Notes under the pieces: generated by a model | What the model saw: the letters and a program-made list of their open reading frames with translations, nothing else | What the model was told of the DNA's origin: nothing | The model's database searches: none | Part shown: in pieces, positions 7,362 through 15,989 of the stretch | Position numbering within the stretch: position 1 is the first letter of the stretch | Layout: every line of letters starts with the position of its first letter | Origin: Candidatus Parvarchaeota archaeon | Lineage (GTDB): Archaea > Nanobdellota > Nanobdellia > Parvarchaeales > Parvarchaeaceae | Assembly: GCA_023261805.1 (NCBI GenBank) | Contig: JAGDXV010000012.1 | Span: forward strand, 1 to 36,150 | Length of the DNA: 36,150 bases | Reading direction: 5' to 3' | Made by a program: the position numbers and the translations under genes

Positions 7362-7367
7362 CTGAAA

Positions 7368-8342
7368 ATGGAATTACAGATAGAAAATGAGATCAGAAGG
7401 GATTATAGAACGGGGAAGTTCGCCATAATGGCTCCAAATAGAGGAAAAAGGCCAGAAGATTTTTCTGTATCAAAAGAAGTTGTAACTTCCGATGTCTCCA
7501 AATGCCCTTTCGAGTACGGAAAAGAGTACATGAGTAAAGAGATAATGCATGTTGGAGACCCATGGAAGATAAGAGTGATAGAAAACAAATTTCCTGAACT
7601 GATGAGTACGATCCCACTTATGTTCTCTAAAGGAAACTTCAAGAAAATCTCTGGTTATGGATACAATGAAGTTGTAGTGGATTCGCCTGATCACAATACG
7701 CCGTTTGAGCTGCTCGATGATTCACAATTAAAATTATGGCTCGATACAGTAATTGAACGCGAGATTTCGCTCTATGATAGAAACTACATAAAATATGTCT
7801 TAATTTTTAAAAACTCCGGGGAGTCTGCCGGGGAAAGCCTCTCGCATCCACATACACAAATTATGGCATGGCCGGTGATCATAGGGACAATCAAAAGAGA
7901 GCTTAGATTAGCCAGAAAGTATAAACAAGAAAAAGGAAAATGCTTGTACGAGGATGTGCTTGATGAAGAACGAGTTAGACTTCTCTATGAGGACAATTAC
8001 TTCATTGCAATAGCACCATTTGCTTCCAGATTCGCCGGTGAATCAATGATACTTCCAAAGAGACATGTCAATTTCTTTGCTGATTTGAATGAAAATGAAA
8101 AATTTGATCTAGTCAAAACTCTGAAACTAATCTTAGCAACAAATCGAAAGATATTTGGAAATTATTCTTACAATTTCGCATTTAAAGAATTAAAGAACTA
8201 TCCAGAATTCCACGCGCATATAGATATTTATCCAAGGCTGACAATTGAGGCTGGTGTAGAATTAGGAAATGATGTCTTTGTGAATCAATTGACACCCGAA
8301 GATTATTCAAAAAAATTTAGATCAGTATTGTCTCTAACCTAA
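7368..8342 (+). CDS. galT: galactose-1-phosphate uridylyltransferase (GalT), HIT superfamily
   Basis: Transfers UMP between UDP-glucose and galactose 1-phosphate. The 324 residues show both GalT lobes: N-terminal RRDYRTGKFAIMAPNRGKRP, KCPFEYGKE, ENKFPEL, YGYNEVVVDSPDHN, and the active-site GESLSHPHTQIMA with the nucleophilic His of HPH; the C-terminal lobe has FAGESMILPKRHV and FHAHIDIYPRL. The structural zinc site is usually CPFCPG; here the second Cys is replaced (CPFEYG), so zinc is probably lost or bound differently. It begins seven bases after the small surface protein. Its end overlaps the end of convergent trxB by nine bases. An ADP-type or other nucleotidyl specificity cannot be excluded. 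Confidence 0.88.
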   Translation: MELQIENEIRRDYRTGKFAIMAPNRGKRPEDFSVSKEVVTSDVSKCPFEYGKEYMSKEIMHVGDPWKIRVIENKFPELMSTIPLMFSKGNFKKISGYGYNEVVVDSPDHNTPFELLDDSQLKLWLDTVIEREISLYDRNYIKYVLIFKNSGESAGESLSHPHTQIMAWPVIIGTIKRELRLARKYKQEKGKCLYEDVLDEERVRLLYEDNYFIAIAPFASRFAGESMILPKRHVNFFADLNENEKFDLVKTLKLILATNRKIFGNYSYNFAFKELKNYPEFHAHIDIYPRLTIEAGVELGNDVFVNQLTPEDYSKKFRSVLSLT

Positions 8343-9254
8343 ATTTTTGGATGCTAAAAACTTGTCAGCATCTATAGCTGCCATTGCTCCCCAACCAGCT
8401 GCTATCACCGCCTGCTTATACTTTCTATCCTGAACGTCACCAGCTGCAAAAACACCATCTTTGCTTGTCTTTACAAAATCGTGGGTTATTATATATCCTT
8501 GCTCATCCATATCCAGCTGCCCCTTAAACAATCCCGTATTAGGGTCATGACCTATAGCTATGAATACTCCGTCGGTCTTGATTTCTTTAATTTCTCCGGT
8601 GACTGTATCACGAATTCTAACCCCTTCGACATGGTCCTTTCCGAGTATATCATCAATTATGCTGTTCCAAATGATCTTTATCTTAGGATTTTTGAAAACT
8701 TTGTCCTGCATGATCTTACTTGCCCTAAATTCGTTCCTGCGATGTATTATTGTGACATCAGATGCAAATTTAGTCAGATAATTAGCATCCTCCATAGCAC
8801 TGTCTCCTCCTCCAACAACCACCACGGATTTATTCTTAAAGAAGGCGCCATCGCAGGTAGCACAACCCGAAACCCCGTGTCCTATTAAGCGCTTCTCATT
8901 CGGTAATCCAAGCCATCTCGCACTTGCGCCTGTGGCTATTATCAAACTGTATGTATCGTACTCTTCATCCTCCACAAAAATCTTGTATGGGTAAACGCTC
9001 AGATCCACTTTAGTTGCATCTTTCTCTATGATCTTTTTAACAAACTTCTTAGCATGAGCTTTCATTTTTTCCATCAATTCTGGGCCCAATATTGATTCAA
9101 ATCCGGGAAAATTCTCAACCTCGGAAGTTAGTGTAAGCTGCCCGCCTGTTTGATATCCACTTATCAATAGCGGATCTAAATCATTTCTCGCTGCATAGAT
9201 TGCAGCAGTATATCCGGCCGGACCAGAACCCAAAATTATAACTTTCTCAGTCAT
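8334..9254 (-). CDS. trxB: thioredoxin reductase-type flavoprotein
   Basis: A 306-residue FAD-NAD(P)H disulfide reductase of normal length. The FAD dinucleotide motif GSGPAG is at 9-14, TGGQL at 36-40, the redox pair C131-A-T-C134 followed by DG, the pyridine nucleotide motif VVGGGDSAMEDA, and the C-terminal FAD-binding AAGDVQD with KQAVIAAGWGAMAA. It should keep thioredoxin or a glutaredoxin-like protein reduced; no partner is encoded nearby. The HRRNEFRAS stretch after the second Rossmann motif fits NADPH use. A palindromic ATTTAAAT 27 bases before the ATG suggests a leaderless transcript. It is convergent with galT and divergent from the glycogen synthase gene. Confidence 0.95.
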   Translation of the reverse strand: MTEKVIILGSGPAGYTAAIYAARNDLDPLLISGYQTGGQLTLTSEVENFPGFESILGPELMEKMKAHAKKFVKKIIEKDATKVDLSVYPYKIFVEDEEYDTYSLIIATGASARWLGLPNEKRLIGHGVSGCATCDGAFFKNKSVVVVGGGDSAMEDANYLTKFASDVTIIHRRNEFRASKIMQDKVFKNPKIKIIWNSIIDDILGKDHVEGVRIRDTVTGEIKEIKTDGVFIAIGHDPNTGLFKGQLDMDEQGYIITHDFVKTSKDGVFAAGDVQDRKYKQAVIAAGWGAMAAIDADKFLASKNLG

Positions 9255-9277
9255 CTATGATGTGAATGACTCCAATA

Positions 9278-9285
9278 ATTTAAAT
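9278..9285. promoter_or_regulatory. shared palindromic TATA element between trxB and glycogen synthase
   Basis: ATTTAAAT is centred 27 bases before the trxB ATG (leaderless distance) and about 44 bases before the ATG at 9326. The rightward gene has GGAG at 9311-9314 ahead of its start. This repeats the arrangement seen between hisS and sufS. Confidence 0.45.
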
Positions 9286-9325
9286 ACTTTGCCATGTTCC
9301 TATAATATGAGGAGAAAATAGGTTT

Positions 9326-11086
9326 ATGCAATACTTTCTTGTTGAGATATCATACGAAGCCGGAAATAAAGTTGGTGGTATATGGACCGTTCTAACATCA
9401 AAATCCAGGGTTATGAAAGCGAAATTCGGCGACAACTATTTGGCTATAGGTTTCTATAACCCGTCCCAAGCTGCCATAGAGATGATAGAAGAGGAACCAT
9501 CAGGGTACATACTCAATGCGATCAAGGATATGCAACTGCCGGGGATAAAGTTCCACTATGGAAGTTGGGCACAGGGAAACAATGTAAAGTTACTTCTGCT
9601 GGATACAAGCGAATTCAAACAGAATAATGTAAATCAGATAAAAGGTATGTTTTGGGACAAATTCAAGATAGATTCATTAAATGCACCAGAAGATTATAAT
9701 GAACCTCTTGCATGGTCATATGCGGTGGGCGCATTCGTTGAATCGCTTGCAAAATTCATAAATATGAAGATAGTTTGCCAGGTTCACGAATGGCTATCAG
9801 CAGGGGCAATACTGTACTTAAAGATGAAGAATTCGAGGATACCGACGGTGTTCACAATACATGCCACGGTTCTTGGTAGGGCGATCTCTTACGGAGGAAA
9901 CGACATTCAAGCCCTACTCAAACAAAAGAGCATAGACGACAAAGTTGCATACGACTATGGCGTACAAGCAAAACATCTGACTGAAAAAGCCGGCGCCTTC
10001 AATGCGACCGTGTTTACAGCAGTTAGCGAAACTGTTGCGGATGAAGCACAGGTCATGTTAGGAAAGCGTCCTGATGTGATTACAATAAATGGAATAGACA
10101 TCACTGGACTTCCATCGATGGATGATCTAGAAGCTATGAGAAAAACTGCACAGGATAAATTATACAACTTTTTGAACGCTTACTTTTTACCGTACTATGA
10201 TACCGAATGGATAATGTCGCCACTGATATTCACGAGTGGAAGGTACGAATTCTATGATAAAGGATTTGATTTATTTATAGATGCACTTGGAAGACTTGAC
10301 AAGATGTTGCCAGATGGAAAATACGTAATTGCCCTTATAGCCGTACCGACAGGTACGCTATCAACCAAAAATGAGGTGGCAGCAAACTATTTGACATATC
10401 TAAGCGTTAAGGCGCAACTAAGCAGAGACATTAAAGGATTTGAGGAAACCGCTTCAATGTTACCAACAGCAAACTATTCTTCCCTAGACAAAGCATACAA
10501 TAGAATAATCACCGATGCGAGACTTGTGATATCCGAGCTGAGAAGGCCAAGACCAACAAACCCTCCAATATGTCCATTCGTTTTATCTTATCCAGAAGAA
10601 AATGATCAGATATTATCTGCTCTCAAAAGAAATGGGCTTGTTAATTCAAAAGACAACAAGGTTAAAGTGATTTTCTATCCTAAATATCTGATGATCGGGG
10701 ACGAATTGTTGAATTTGACATACAATGAACTTCTTTCAATCTCAACAGCAGGGGTGTTTCTGTCTAAATATGAACCATTTGGATACACACCGCTTGAAGC
10801 CGCCGCTTACGGTTCCCTGAGCTTTACTACTGACCGTTCCGGCTTCGGAAAGTACCTTCAAACCTACAAATTCACTAACCAAGGCATCTTTATCGAAAGC
10901 CTCAGTGACGAGCGTGACAACGTAGTTAAGAAAGTGGCCTATGACATACTTCAAATAGTCTCCCTGGAGCAAGATGATATATTTGCACTGAGGACATCAG
11001 CGAGAAAAACCGCAGAGCTATTTGATTGGGAAGGTTTGATAACTAATTATCTTCAGGCATATGAGCTGGCACTGTCCCGTCCATAA
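9326..11086 (+). CDS. glycogen synthase, GT3-like
   Basis: Builds alpha-1,4-glucan from a nucleotide sugar in the cytoplasm. Its 586 residues resemble the GT3 (eukaryote-type) glycogen synthases more than GlgA: VEISYEAGNKVGGIWTVLTSKS at the N-terminus, HATVLGR at 179-185, GRYEFYDKGFDLFIDALGRL near 305-325, and the GT-B acid pair E483-E491 in EPFGYTPLE. The N-terminal GNKVGG is the sugar-nucleotide loop. A GH57 glycosidase is convergent and overlaps its 3' end by 44 bases, so the two form a glucan-making and glucan-remodelling pair. UDP-glucose is the likely donor for GT3 enzymes, but the sequence does not settle it. Confidence 0.85.
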   Translation: MQYFLVEISYEAGNKVGGIWTVLTSKSRVMKAKFGDNYLAIGFYNPSQAAIEMIEEEPSGYILNAIKDMQLPGIKFHYGSWAQGNNVKLLLLDTSEFKQNNVNQIKGMFWDKFKIDSLNAPEDYNEPLAWSYAVGAFVESLAKFINMKIVCQVHEWLSAGAILYLKMKNSRIPTVFTIHATVLGRAISYGGNDIQALLKQKSIDDKVAYDYGVQAKHLTEKAGAFNATVFTAVSETVADEAQVMLGKRPDVITINGIDITGLPSMDDLEAMRKTAQDKLYNFLNAYFLPYYDTEWIMSPLIFTSGRYEFYDKGFDLFIDALGRLDKMLPDGKYVIALIAVPTGTLSTKNEVAANYLTYLSVKAQLSRDIKGFEETASMLPTANYSSLDKAYNRIITDARLVISELRRPRPTNPPICPFVLSYPEENDQILSALKRNGLVNSKDNKVKVIFYPKYLMIGDELLNLTYNELLSISTAGVFLSKYEPFGYTPLEAAAYGSLSFTTDRSGFGKYLQTYKFTNQGIFIESLSDERDNVVKKVAYDILQIVSLEQDDIFALRTSARKTAELFDWEGLITNYLQAYELALSRP

Positions 11087-12233
11087 GCGAATCACCCAAT
11101 GACTTTAATATATTCATAAAATTGATGTACGCAATATAAGGTGAATCATAAGCATTGAAGTATTTGTGAATGTCTCCGTCCGAAAACCATTTCGTACACA
11201 TATAATAAAAGTTGTCTGACGTCTGAAGATACCTCCAAACTTTCAATAGATTCTCGTCTTTCGTTTTCTTTATTTTCTCTCCTAGAACCTTAAGCTGCTC
11301 GAATGCTGCGATTTGCATTGAATTTCCTAGCCATGCTGATAGATCCCTGTCTACATCTGCCCAAGAAAGAATGTCGTTGATATCTATAACACCGACAGGC
11401 TTAAGCTCCGCCGTTTCTGTGACGGTGTTGAAACCGACCCCCTCCTTAAGAAGAGAGGGAATAAGTTTTCTCATAAATTCAAAGATGCCTGTCTCCTTCC
11501 ATTGATGTTCTCCAAAGGTCTCGTAATCCATAAAAAGATTCACTGTATCGCCCTCGTTTGAAGCAACCCATCTAGCGTATTTATCAGCCGTCAAAGGAAA
11601 TTCTTTCCAGTCTCTAGAAGAAAACCTAAAAGAAATGTCATCGCTAAGCCTATAATTTCTAAGTTCAACGCTTATGCTTGAACCAGGAGGAGAATAAACG
11701 TAATTCGGGGATCTCCAGCCTAATACTTTATCCCATCCTTCGGCAAGTATGCCTTTATATCCCATTTCTGCCGCTATTTCCGCGATACCGTTTGAATACA
11801 TCGCCTCAGTATTTCTGAAGATCTTCGGAGAATAGTTAAAATACTTTTTGATCATTTCCCTGTGCATCCTTATCTGCTCTTCATACTCATCTTTACTCAT
11901 AAGATAGGCAAGAGAATGATAATAAGTCTCATCGAGAATGTCTACATTTCCGGTATCAAATAGCTCTTGAAAAAGGGAAATTACATCCTTTCTGAACAAT
12001 TCTGCCTGTTCGAAAAATGTTCCAGTGAATGAAAAGCTTAATTTCAGCTCTGGATAACTCTTAATCAAATCGATAAACATCTTTGTAGCGGGAATATAAC
12101 ACTTATCTGATACGCGATTAAATATCTGCTTATTTCTTTCCCAATCGATAACATCCGGTGTCCCATCGAAATAAAGTTTCCTTCTAAGCCTCATTGGCTG
12201 GTGAACTTCAAAATAAAAAGTAACATTAGGCAT
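11043..12233 (-). CDS. GH57 family alpha-glucan glycosidase (alpha-amylase-like)
   Basis: A 396-residue retaining glycosidase. HQP at 11-13 is the first GH57 conserved region, the nucleophile is E143 in FRNTEAMYSNG, and the acid/base is D236 in MDYETFGEH; GWDKVLGWRSPNYVY and a C-terminal helical part follow. No signal peptide is seen, so it should act on intracellular glucan, consistent with the neighbouring glycogen synthase. Amylase, amylopullulanase-like and 4-alpha-glucanotransferase activities all occur in this family and cannot be separated here. Its last 44 bases are antisense to the end of the synthase gene. A TATA box at 12255-12265 lies 27 bases before the ATG, so the mRNA is probably leaderless. 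Confidence 0.9.
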   Translation of the reverse strand: MPNVTFYFEVHQPMRLRRKLYFDGTPDVIDWERNKQIFNRVSDKCYIPATKMFIDLIKSYPELKLSFSFTGTFFEQAELFRKDVISLFQELFDTGNVDILDETYYHSLAYLMSKDEYEEQIRMHREMIKKYFNYSPKIFRNTEAMYSNGIAEIAAEMGYKGILAEGWDKVLGWRSPNYVYSPPGSSISVELRNYRLSDDISFRFSSRDWKEFPLTADKYARWVASNEGDTVNLFMDYETFGEHQWKETGIFEFMRKLIPSLLKEGVGFNTVTETAELKPVGVIDINDILSWADVDRDLSAWLGNSMQIAAFEQLKVLGEKIKKTKDENLLKVWRYLQTSDNFYYMCTKWFSDGDIHKYFNAYDSPYIAYINFMNILKSLGDSLMDGTVPAHMPEDN

Positions 12234-12254
12234 ATACTATTTTTGATTCAATAA

Positions 12255-12265
12255 AGTATATAAAC
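12255..12265 (-). promoter_or_regulatory. TATA box of the GH57 gene
   Basis: On the minus strand GTTTATATACT is centred about 27 bases upstream of the ATG at 12233, which fits leaderless transcription. Confidence 0.5.
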
Positions 12266-12323
12266 ATGAGCCAATTAGCAATGAACCAAAAAGGGTTAAA
12301 TTAAGGTATAGATATCAAATTTT

Positions 12324-13595
12324 ATGAAGAAAGAGGCCGATATAGGCTACACGGTAGAGATTTTCTTTAATGGGCTGAACTTACATGGTACTATAATAAA
12401 CGAAGAAGAGGGAAATATCTTTCTAAAATTAAAATCAGGGTATGATGTTGTTATACCCAAAAATAAAATCAAAAAATTAAAAATCTTGCAAAGGGGAGAG
12501 AAAAAAGAGGCAGAGATAGAAAATAAAATAGGCGATAAAAACTTTGACATAAAGATCCTAACCACAGGTGGAACCATAGACTCAAAGATAGATTACATTA
12601 CCGGTGGTGTGTCCCCTGGTCTGTCTGCTTCCGATTACATAAAACTTGCCCCAGAAATCATGAACTATGGAAAAATATCGATAGAAAAGATAATGAGCAT
12701 ACTTTCAGAAAATATACAAGTTAAAGATTGGATTAAAATCGCTAAAAAAGTGAATGAAGCAATAAGTGCCGGCGGAAAAGGAGTCGTCGTGACTATGGGC
12801 ACAGACACTATGCATTACACTGCTTCGATGCTTTCTTTCATGCTAAATCCTCTTTCAGTTCCTCTGATCTTCACAGGGGCACAAAGAAGTTCTGATAGGG
12901 GCTCCAGTGACGCTAGTATGAATCTTCTGACGTCTGTTATAGCCGCCTCGAAGGTGAGTGCAGGTGAATCCATGATATGCATGCATGCAACCATGAATGA
13001 TTCATACAACTTTCTTTTAAGAGGAAACAGAACGAGAAAAATGCATACCGAGAGAAGAGACGCATTCAGACCCATAAATTCAAGACCAATAGCTAAAGTC
13101 TTTCCAAATGGAAATATAGAGATGATCTCCCAGCCGATAAAACCAGGTGAGAAAACACACCTTGACACAAAGATTGATGAAAACGTTAAAATGATACTTA
13201 CATATCCCGGATTCAATGCAGATGATCTTGATTTCTACCTAAAGAAAAAGGTCTCGGGAATAGTAATACAGGGGACGGGATTTGGAAATATACCTATGGG
13301 TAACAAATCAGTTTACAATTCAATCGTCAAAGCGCATGAAAAGGGGATACCTATAGTTATCACATCACAAACAATATACGGAAGAACAAACAGGTTCGTT
13401 TACAGCACACTCAGAGAAATCTCCAAATTCGAAAATATAATCTATGTAGAAGATATGCTGCCGGAGACCGCCTTCACAAAGCTGATGTTCGTGCTTGGGC
13501 ACACACATAAAATAGAAAAGGTAAAAGAGCTGATGGAAAGACCGCTCGCCGGCGAGATGAGTGAAAGAAGCGAAATAGACACCTTTTTAATATGA
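12324..13595 (+). CDS. gatD: Glu-tRNA(Gln) amidotransferase subunit D
   Basis: The asparaginase-like half of the archaeal GatDE enzyme, which releases ammonia so that Glu-tRNA-Gln becomes Gln-tRNA-Gln. Residues 1-70 form the small N-terminal GatD-specific domain; the L-asparaginase-like domain follows with TTGGT at 80-84 and GTDT at 159-162, and SVPLIFTGAQRSSDRGSSD near 190. Total 423 residues, normal for GatD. It overlaps gatE by four bases (ATGA), as expected for two subunits made together. A weak TATA-like GTTAAATTAAG at 12295-12305 sits about 25 bases before the ATG. Presence of GatDE means tRNA-Gln is charged indirectly in this organism. Confidence 0.96.
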   Translation: MKKEADIGYTVEIFFNGLNLHGTIINEEEGNIFLKLKSGYDVVIPKNKIKKLKILQRGEKKEAEIENKIGDKNFDIKILTTGGTIDSKIDYITGGVSPGLSASDYIKLAPEIMNYGKISIEKIMSILSENIQVKDWIKIAKKVNEAISAGGKGVVVTMGTDTMHYTASMLSFMLNPLSVPLIFTGAQRSSDRGSSDASMNLLTSVIAASKVSAGESMICMHATMNDSYNFLLRGNRTRKMHTERRDAFRPINSRPIAKVFPNGNIEMISQPIKPGEKTHLDTKIDENVKMILTYPGFNADDLDFYLKKKVSGIVIQGTGFGNIPMGNKSVYNSIVKAHEKGIPIVITSQTIYGRTNRFVYSTLREISKFENIIYVEDMLPETAFTKLMFVLGHTHKIEKVKELMERPLAGEMSERSEIDTFLI

Positions 13596-15409
13596 AAGTA
13601 AGATGTGGATTTGAATGGCATGTACAGCTGGATACATCAAAGCTCTTTTGCGGCTGTGACAGCAAGATAAGTGATAAAATAGATTATACAATAGAAAGAG
13701 TCCTAAGAGCCTCAGCCGGAGAAAGTGGAGTCAAGGACGTAAGTGCTTCTTTTGAGGAAGAAAGACACAGAAAAGTATTTTATTTGGGCTCAAGAGATTC
13801 CTCCTGCCTGGTCGAAGCCGACGAAGAACCGCCTCATAAATTAAATGAGGAAGCTCTGCAGATTGCAGTGAATATTGCAACTGCATTGAAAATGAAAATA
13901 TTTGAAAATATAATATTCATGAGAAAGACGATAGTGGACGGGTCAAACACATCAGGTTTCCAAAGGACCGCACTCCTCGGAATGGATGGAGAATTCAGGG
14001 ATAAAAAGAAGAATATAAAGATCAAAACTCTTATGCTTGAGGAGGATTCAGCAAGAAAAGAAAAAGAAGATCAAAACAGCATCTCTTACAAACTTGACAG
14101 ATTGGGCGTTCCGCTGGTCGAAATATCGACAGATGTAATAGACACAGATGAAAACGAGGCGAAGGAAATAGCACTTGAGTTTGGCACATTCACGCGATTA
14201 TTTAAGGTCAAGAGGGGCATCGGGACGATAAGGCAAGATATAAACTTGTCGGTAGAAGGCGGAAGCCGGGTTGAGCTGAAGGGTTTCCAAAACTTAAGAC
14301 AGATGGAAAAAGTTATACTTAATGAGGGGCAAAGACAACAAAACCTCCTCAAAATAATAAAAGAAAAGGGACACCTTAAATCGTTACTAAATGAAAATCA
14401 GATTACTGAAATATCTGGACTTCTAAAGGGCACAGAATCTAGAATAATAAAAGAGGCAATAGCCAACAAAAATAAAATCCTTGCGGTAAAATTGCCTGAA
14501 ATGAAAGGATTGCTTGGATCGCTAATTCAAATGAATAAGACTTTTGGAGCTGAAATCAGTGATTACCTTAAGATAAGAAATGGAGCAGGCATTATACACT
14601 CGGATGAGCTTCCCGGCTATGGAATATCTGAAATTGAAAAGCTATCCATAGAAAAGGCATTGGGCTGCGAAACTGGAGATGCATTCATGTTTTCTATAGT
14701 TAAAGATGAAGAAAGTGGAAAAGAGGTTGTCAAAAATGCAATATGTAGATTAAAGGAGCTTCTGACAGAAGTGCCATCAGAAGTCAGGGTAGTTAATGAC
14801 GACGGCACAAATAGCTTTTTAAGACCTATCGGTGGAGAAGCCAGACTTTATGTAGAGACAGACCTTCCGCTGATCAGAATAAATAAGCAGATCTTTGAAA
14901 AAGCGAAGATCTACAAAGATATCAGCATAGAAAAGCTTGGAAAAGAATACGGAATGGATGAGGAAACGGTAAATTTACTCATAAAGGAAAACAAACTTAA
15001 TCTTGCAATAAAATTGAGAGAAGATCTAAAAGTCAGTCCCAAAGACATAATAAAAGTAATGATAAACGATGCAAAGTACATTAAAAATAAATTTGGAGTT
15101 GAGATAAACGATGAAACACTGATCTATCTCCTTAAAAAGATATCAAGAAATGAAATCTCGAGGGATTCATCCAGATTCATACTTGAAGCCCTGGCATCTG
15201 GTGATTGCAAGACAGTCGATGAATGCATTAGTAAACATAAGCTTCAGAGAGTGCCGGAGGGAACACTTAGAAAAGAGGTTAAAAATATAGAAACTAGCTT
15301 AAAGACAAAGGATCCTGTGAAAATTATAACTTCACTTCGCGAAAAATTCGGTTTTTCATTCGATGCAAGTGATGTAGTTAAAATACTGAAAGAAGATGAT
15401 ACCAAATAA
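13592..15409 (+). CDS. gatE: Glu-tRNA(Gln) amidotransferase subunit E
   Basis: The kinase/transamidase and tRNA-binding subunit of archaeal GatDE. Its 605 residues begin KVRCGFEWHVQLDTSKLFCGC, carry RKTIVDGSNTSGFQRT (GatB/E cradle signature) and LVEISTDVI, then the insertion domain related to bacterial AspRS, and a C-terminal helical YqeY-like tail. The ATG lies in the ATGA overlap with gatD. The next gene starts 14 bases before its stop, so the methylase is very probably in the same transcript. Nothing is missing by eye; the length is close to the family norm. Confidence 0.96.
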   Translation: MKVRCGFEWHVQLDTSKLFCGCDSKISDKIDYTIERVLRASAGESGVKDVSASFEEERHRKVFYLGSRDSSCLVEADEEPPHKLNEEALQIAVNIATALKMKIFENIIFMRKTIVDGSNTSGFQRTALLGMDGEFRDKKKNIKIKTLMLEEDSARKEKEDQNSISYKLDRLGVPLVEISTDVIDTDENEAKEIALEFGTFTRLFKVKRGIGTIRQDINLSVEGGSRVELKGFQNLRQMEKVILNEGQRQQNLLKIIKEKGHLKSLLNENQITEISGLLKGTESRIIKEAIANKNKILAVKLPEMKGLLGSLIQMNKTFGAEISDYLKIRNGAGIIHSDELPGYGISEIEKLSIEKALGCETGDAFMFSIVKDEESGKEVVKNAICRLKELLTEVPSEVRVVNDDGTNSFLRPIGGEARLYVETDLPLIRINKQIFEKAKIYKDISIEKLGKEYGMDEETVNLLIKENKLNLAIKLREDLKVSPKDIIKVMINDAKYIKNKFGVEINDETLIYLLKKISRNEISRDSSRFILEALASGDCKTVDECISKHKLQRVPEGTLRKEVKNIETSLKTKDPVKIITSLREKFGFSFDASDVVKILKEDDTK

Positions 15410-15989
15410 AAAACAACTATCGATAGAACTCAGCAAGATAAACGAAGTGGAACACAAAAATGTTTCCCTAGAGCAGTATCAAACAGATCTGAAGACAGCT
15501 GTAGACTTTCTATATTTTTCCTATGAAAATGGTGGTATATACAACAAAACAGTTGCTGATCTTGGATGCGGAAATGGCATTCTTGGTATAGGCGCAAAAC
15601 TTCTTGGGGCAAAGACTGTAGATTTTTATGATATAGACCAAAAGGCTGTCGATGTATGCAGAGAAAATCTCCTTAATTTAAAAATAAAATCAGATGTTTA
15701 CAGATCTGATTTTTTTGATATAACTAAAAATTATGACACAATTATATCCAATCCTCCTTTCGGAATCAGAACAAGCTTTGATCCTGTCCTTTTTATAGAA
15801 AAAATAAAGACACTCTCTTCAAACTTTTTCATAATTTTGCCAGAAAACAAGAGAACATTAGAGATATCAGAGAGACAGGGCACGCTTCTACATAAACTTG
15901 GAGACATTTCCATACCTGCTTTTGCGAGCGGCCACAAAAAAGAAATATTTAAAGTTCCAGTTGTAATTGTATATAGTATTAAAATATGA
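15396..15989 (+). CDS. METTL5-like N6-adenine RNA methyltransferase
   Basis: A 197-residue SAM-dependent methylase of the COG2263/METTL5 group. LEQYQTDL near residue 25 is the family N-terminal signature, DLGCGNG at 55-61 binds SAM, DID near 78 contacts the ribose and NPPFG at 119-123 is the catalytic motif of N6-adenine methylases. Human METTL5 modifies 18S rRNA A1832; an archaeal homologue probably modifies the matching small-subunit rRNA site. The eukaryotic enzyme needs TRMT112; no such partner is in the window. It overlaps gatE by 14 bases and the surface protein gene by four. Confidence 0.85.
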   Translation: MIPNKKQLSIELSKINEVEHKNVSLEQYQTDLKTAVDFLYFSYENGGIYNKTVADLGCGNGILGIGAKLLGAKTVDFYDIDQKAVDVCRENLLNLKIKSDVYRSDFFDITKNYDTIISNPPFGIRTSFDPVLFIEKIKTLSSNFFIILPENKRTLEISERQGTLLHKLGDISIPAFASGHKKEIFKVPVVIVYSIKI

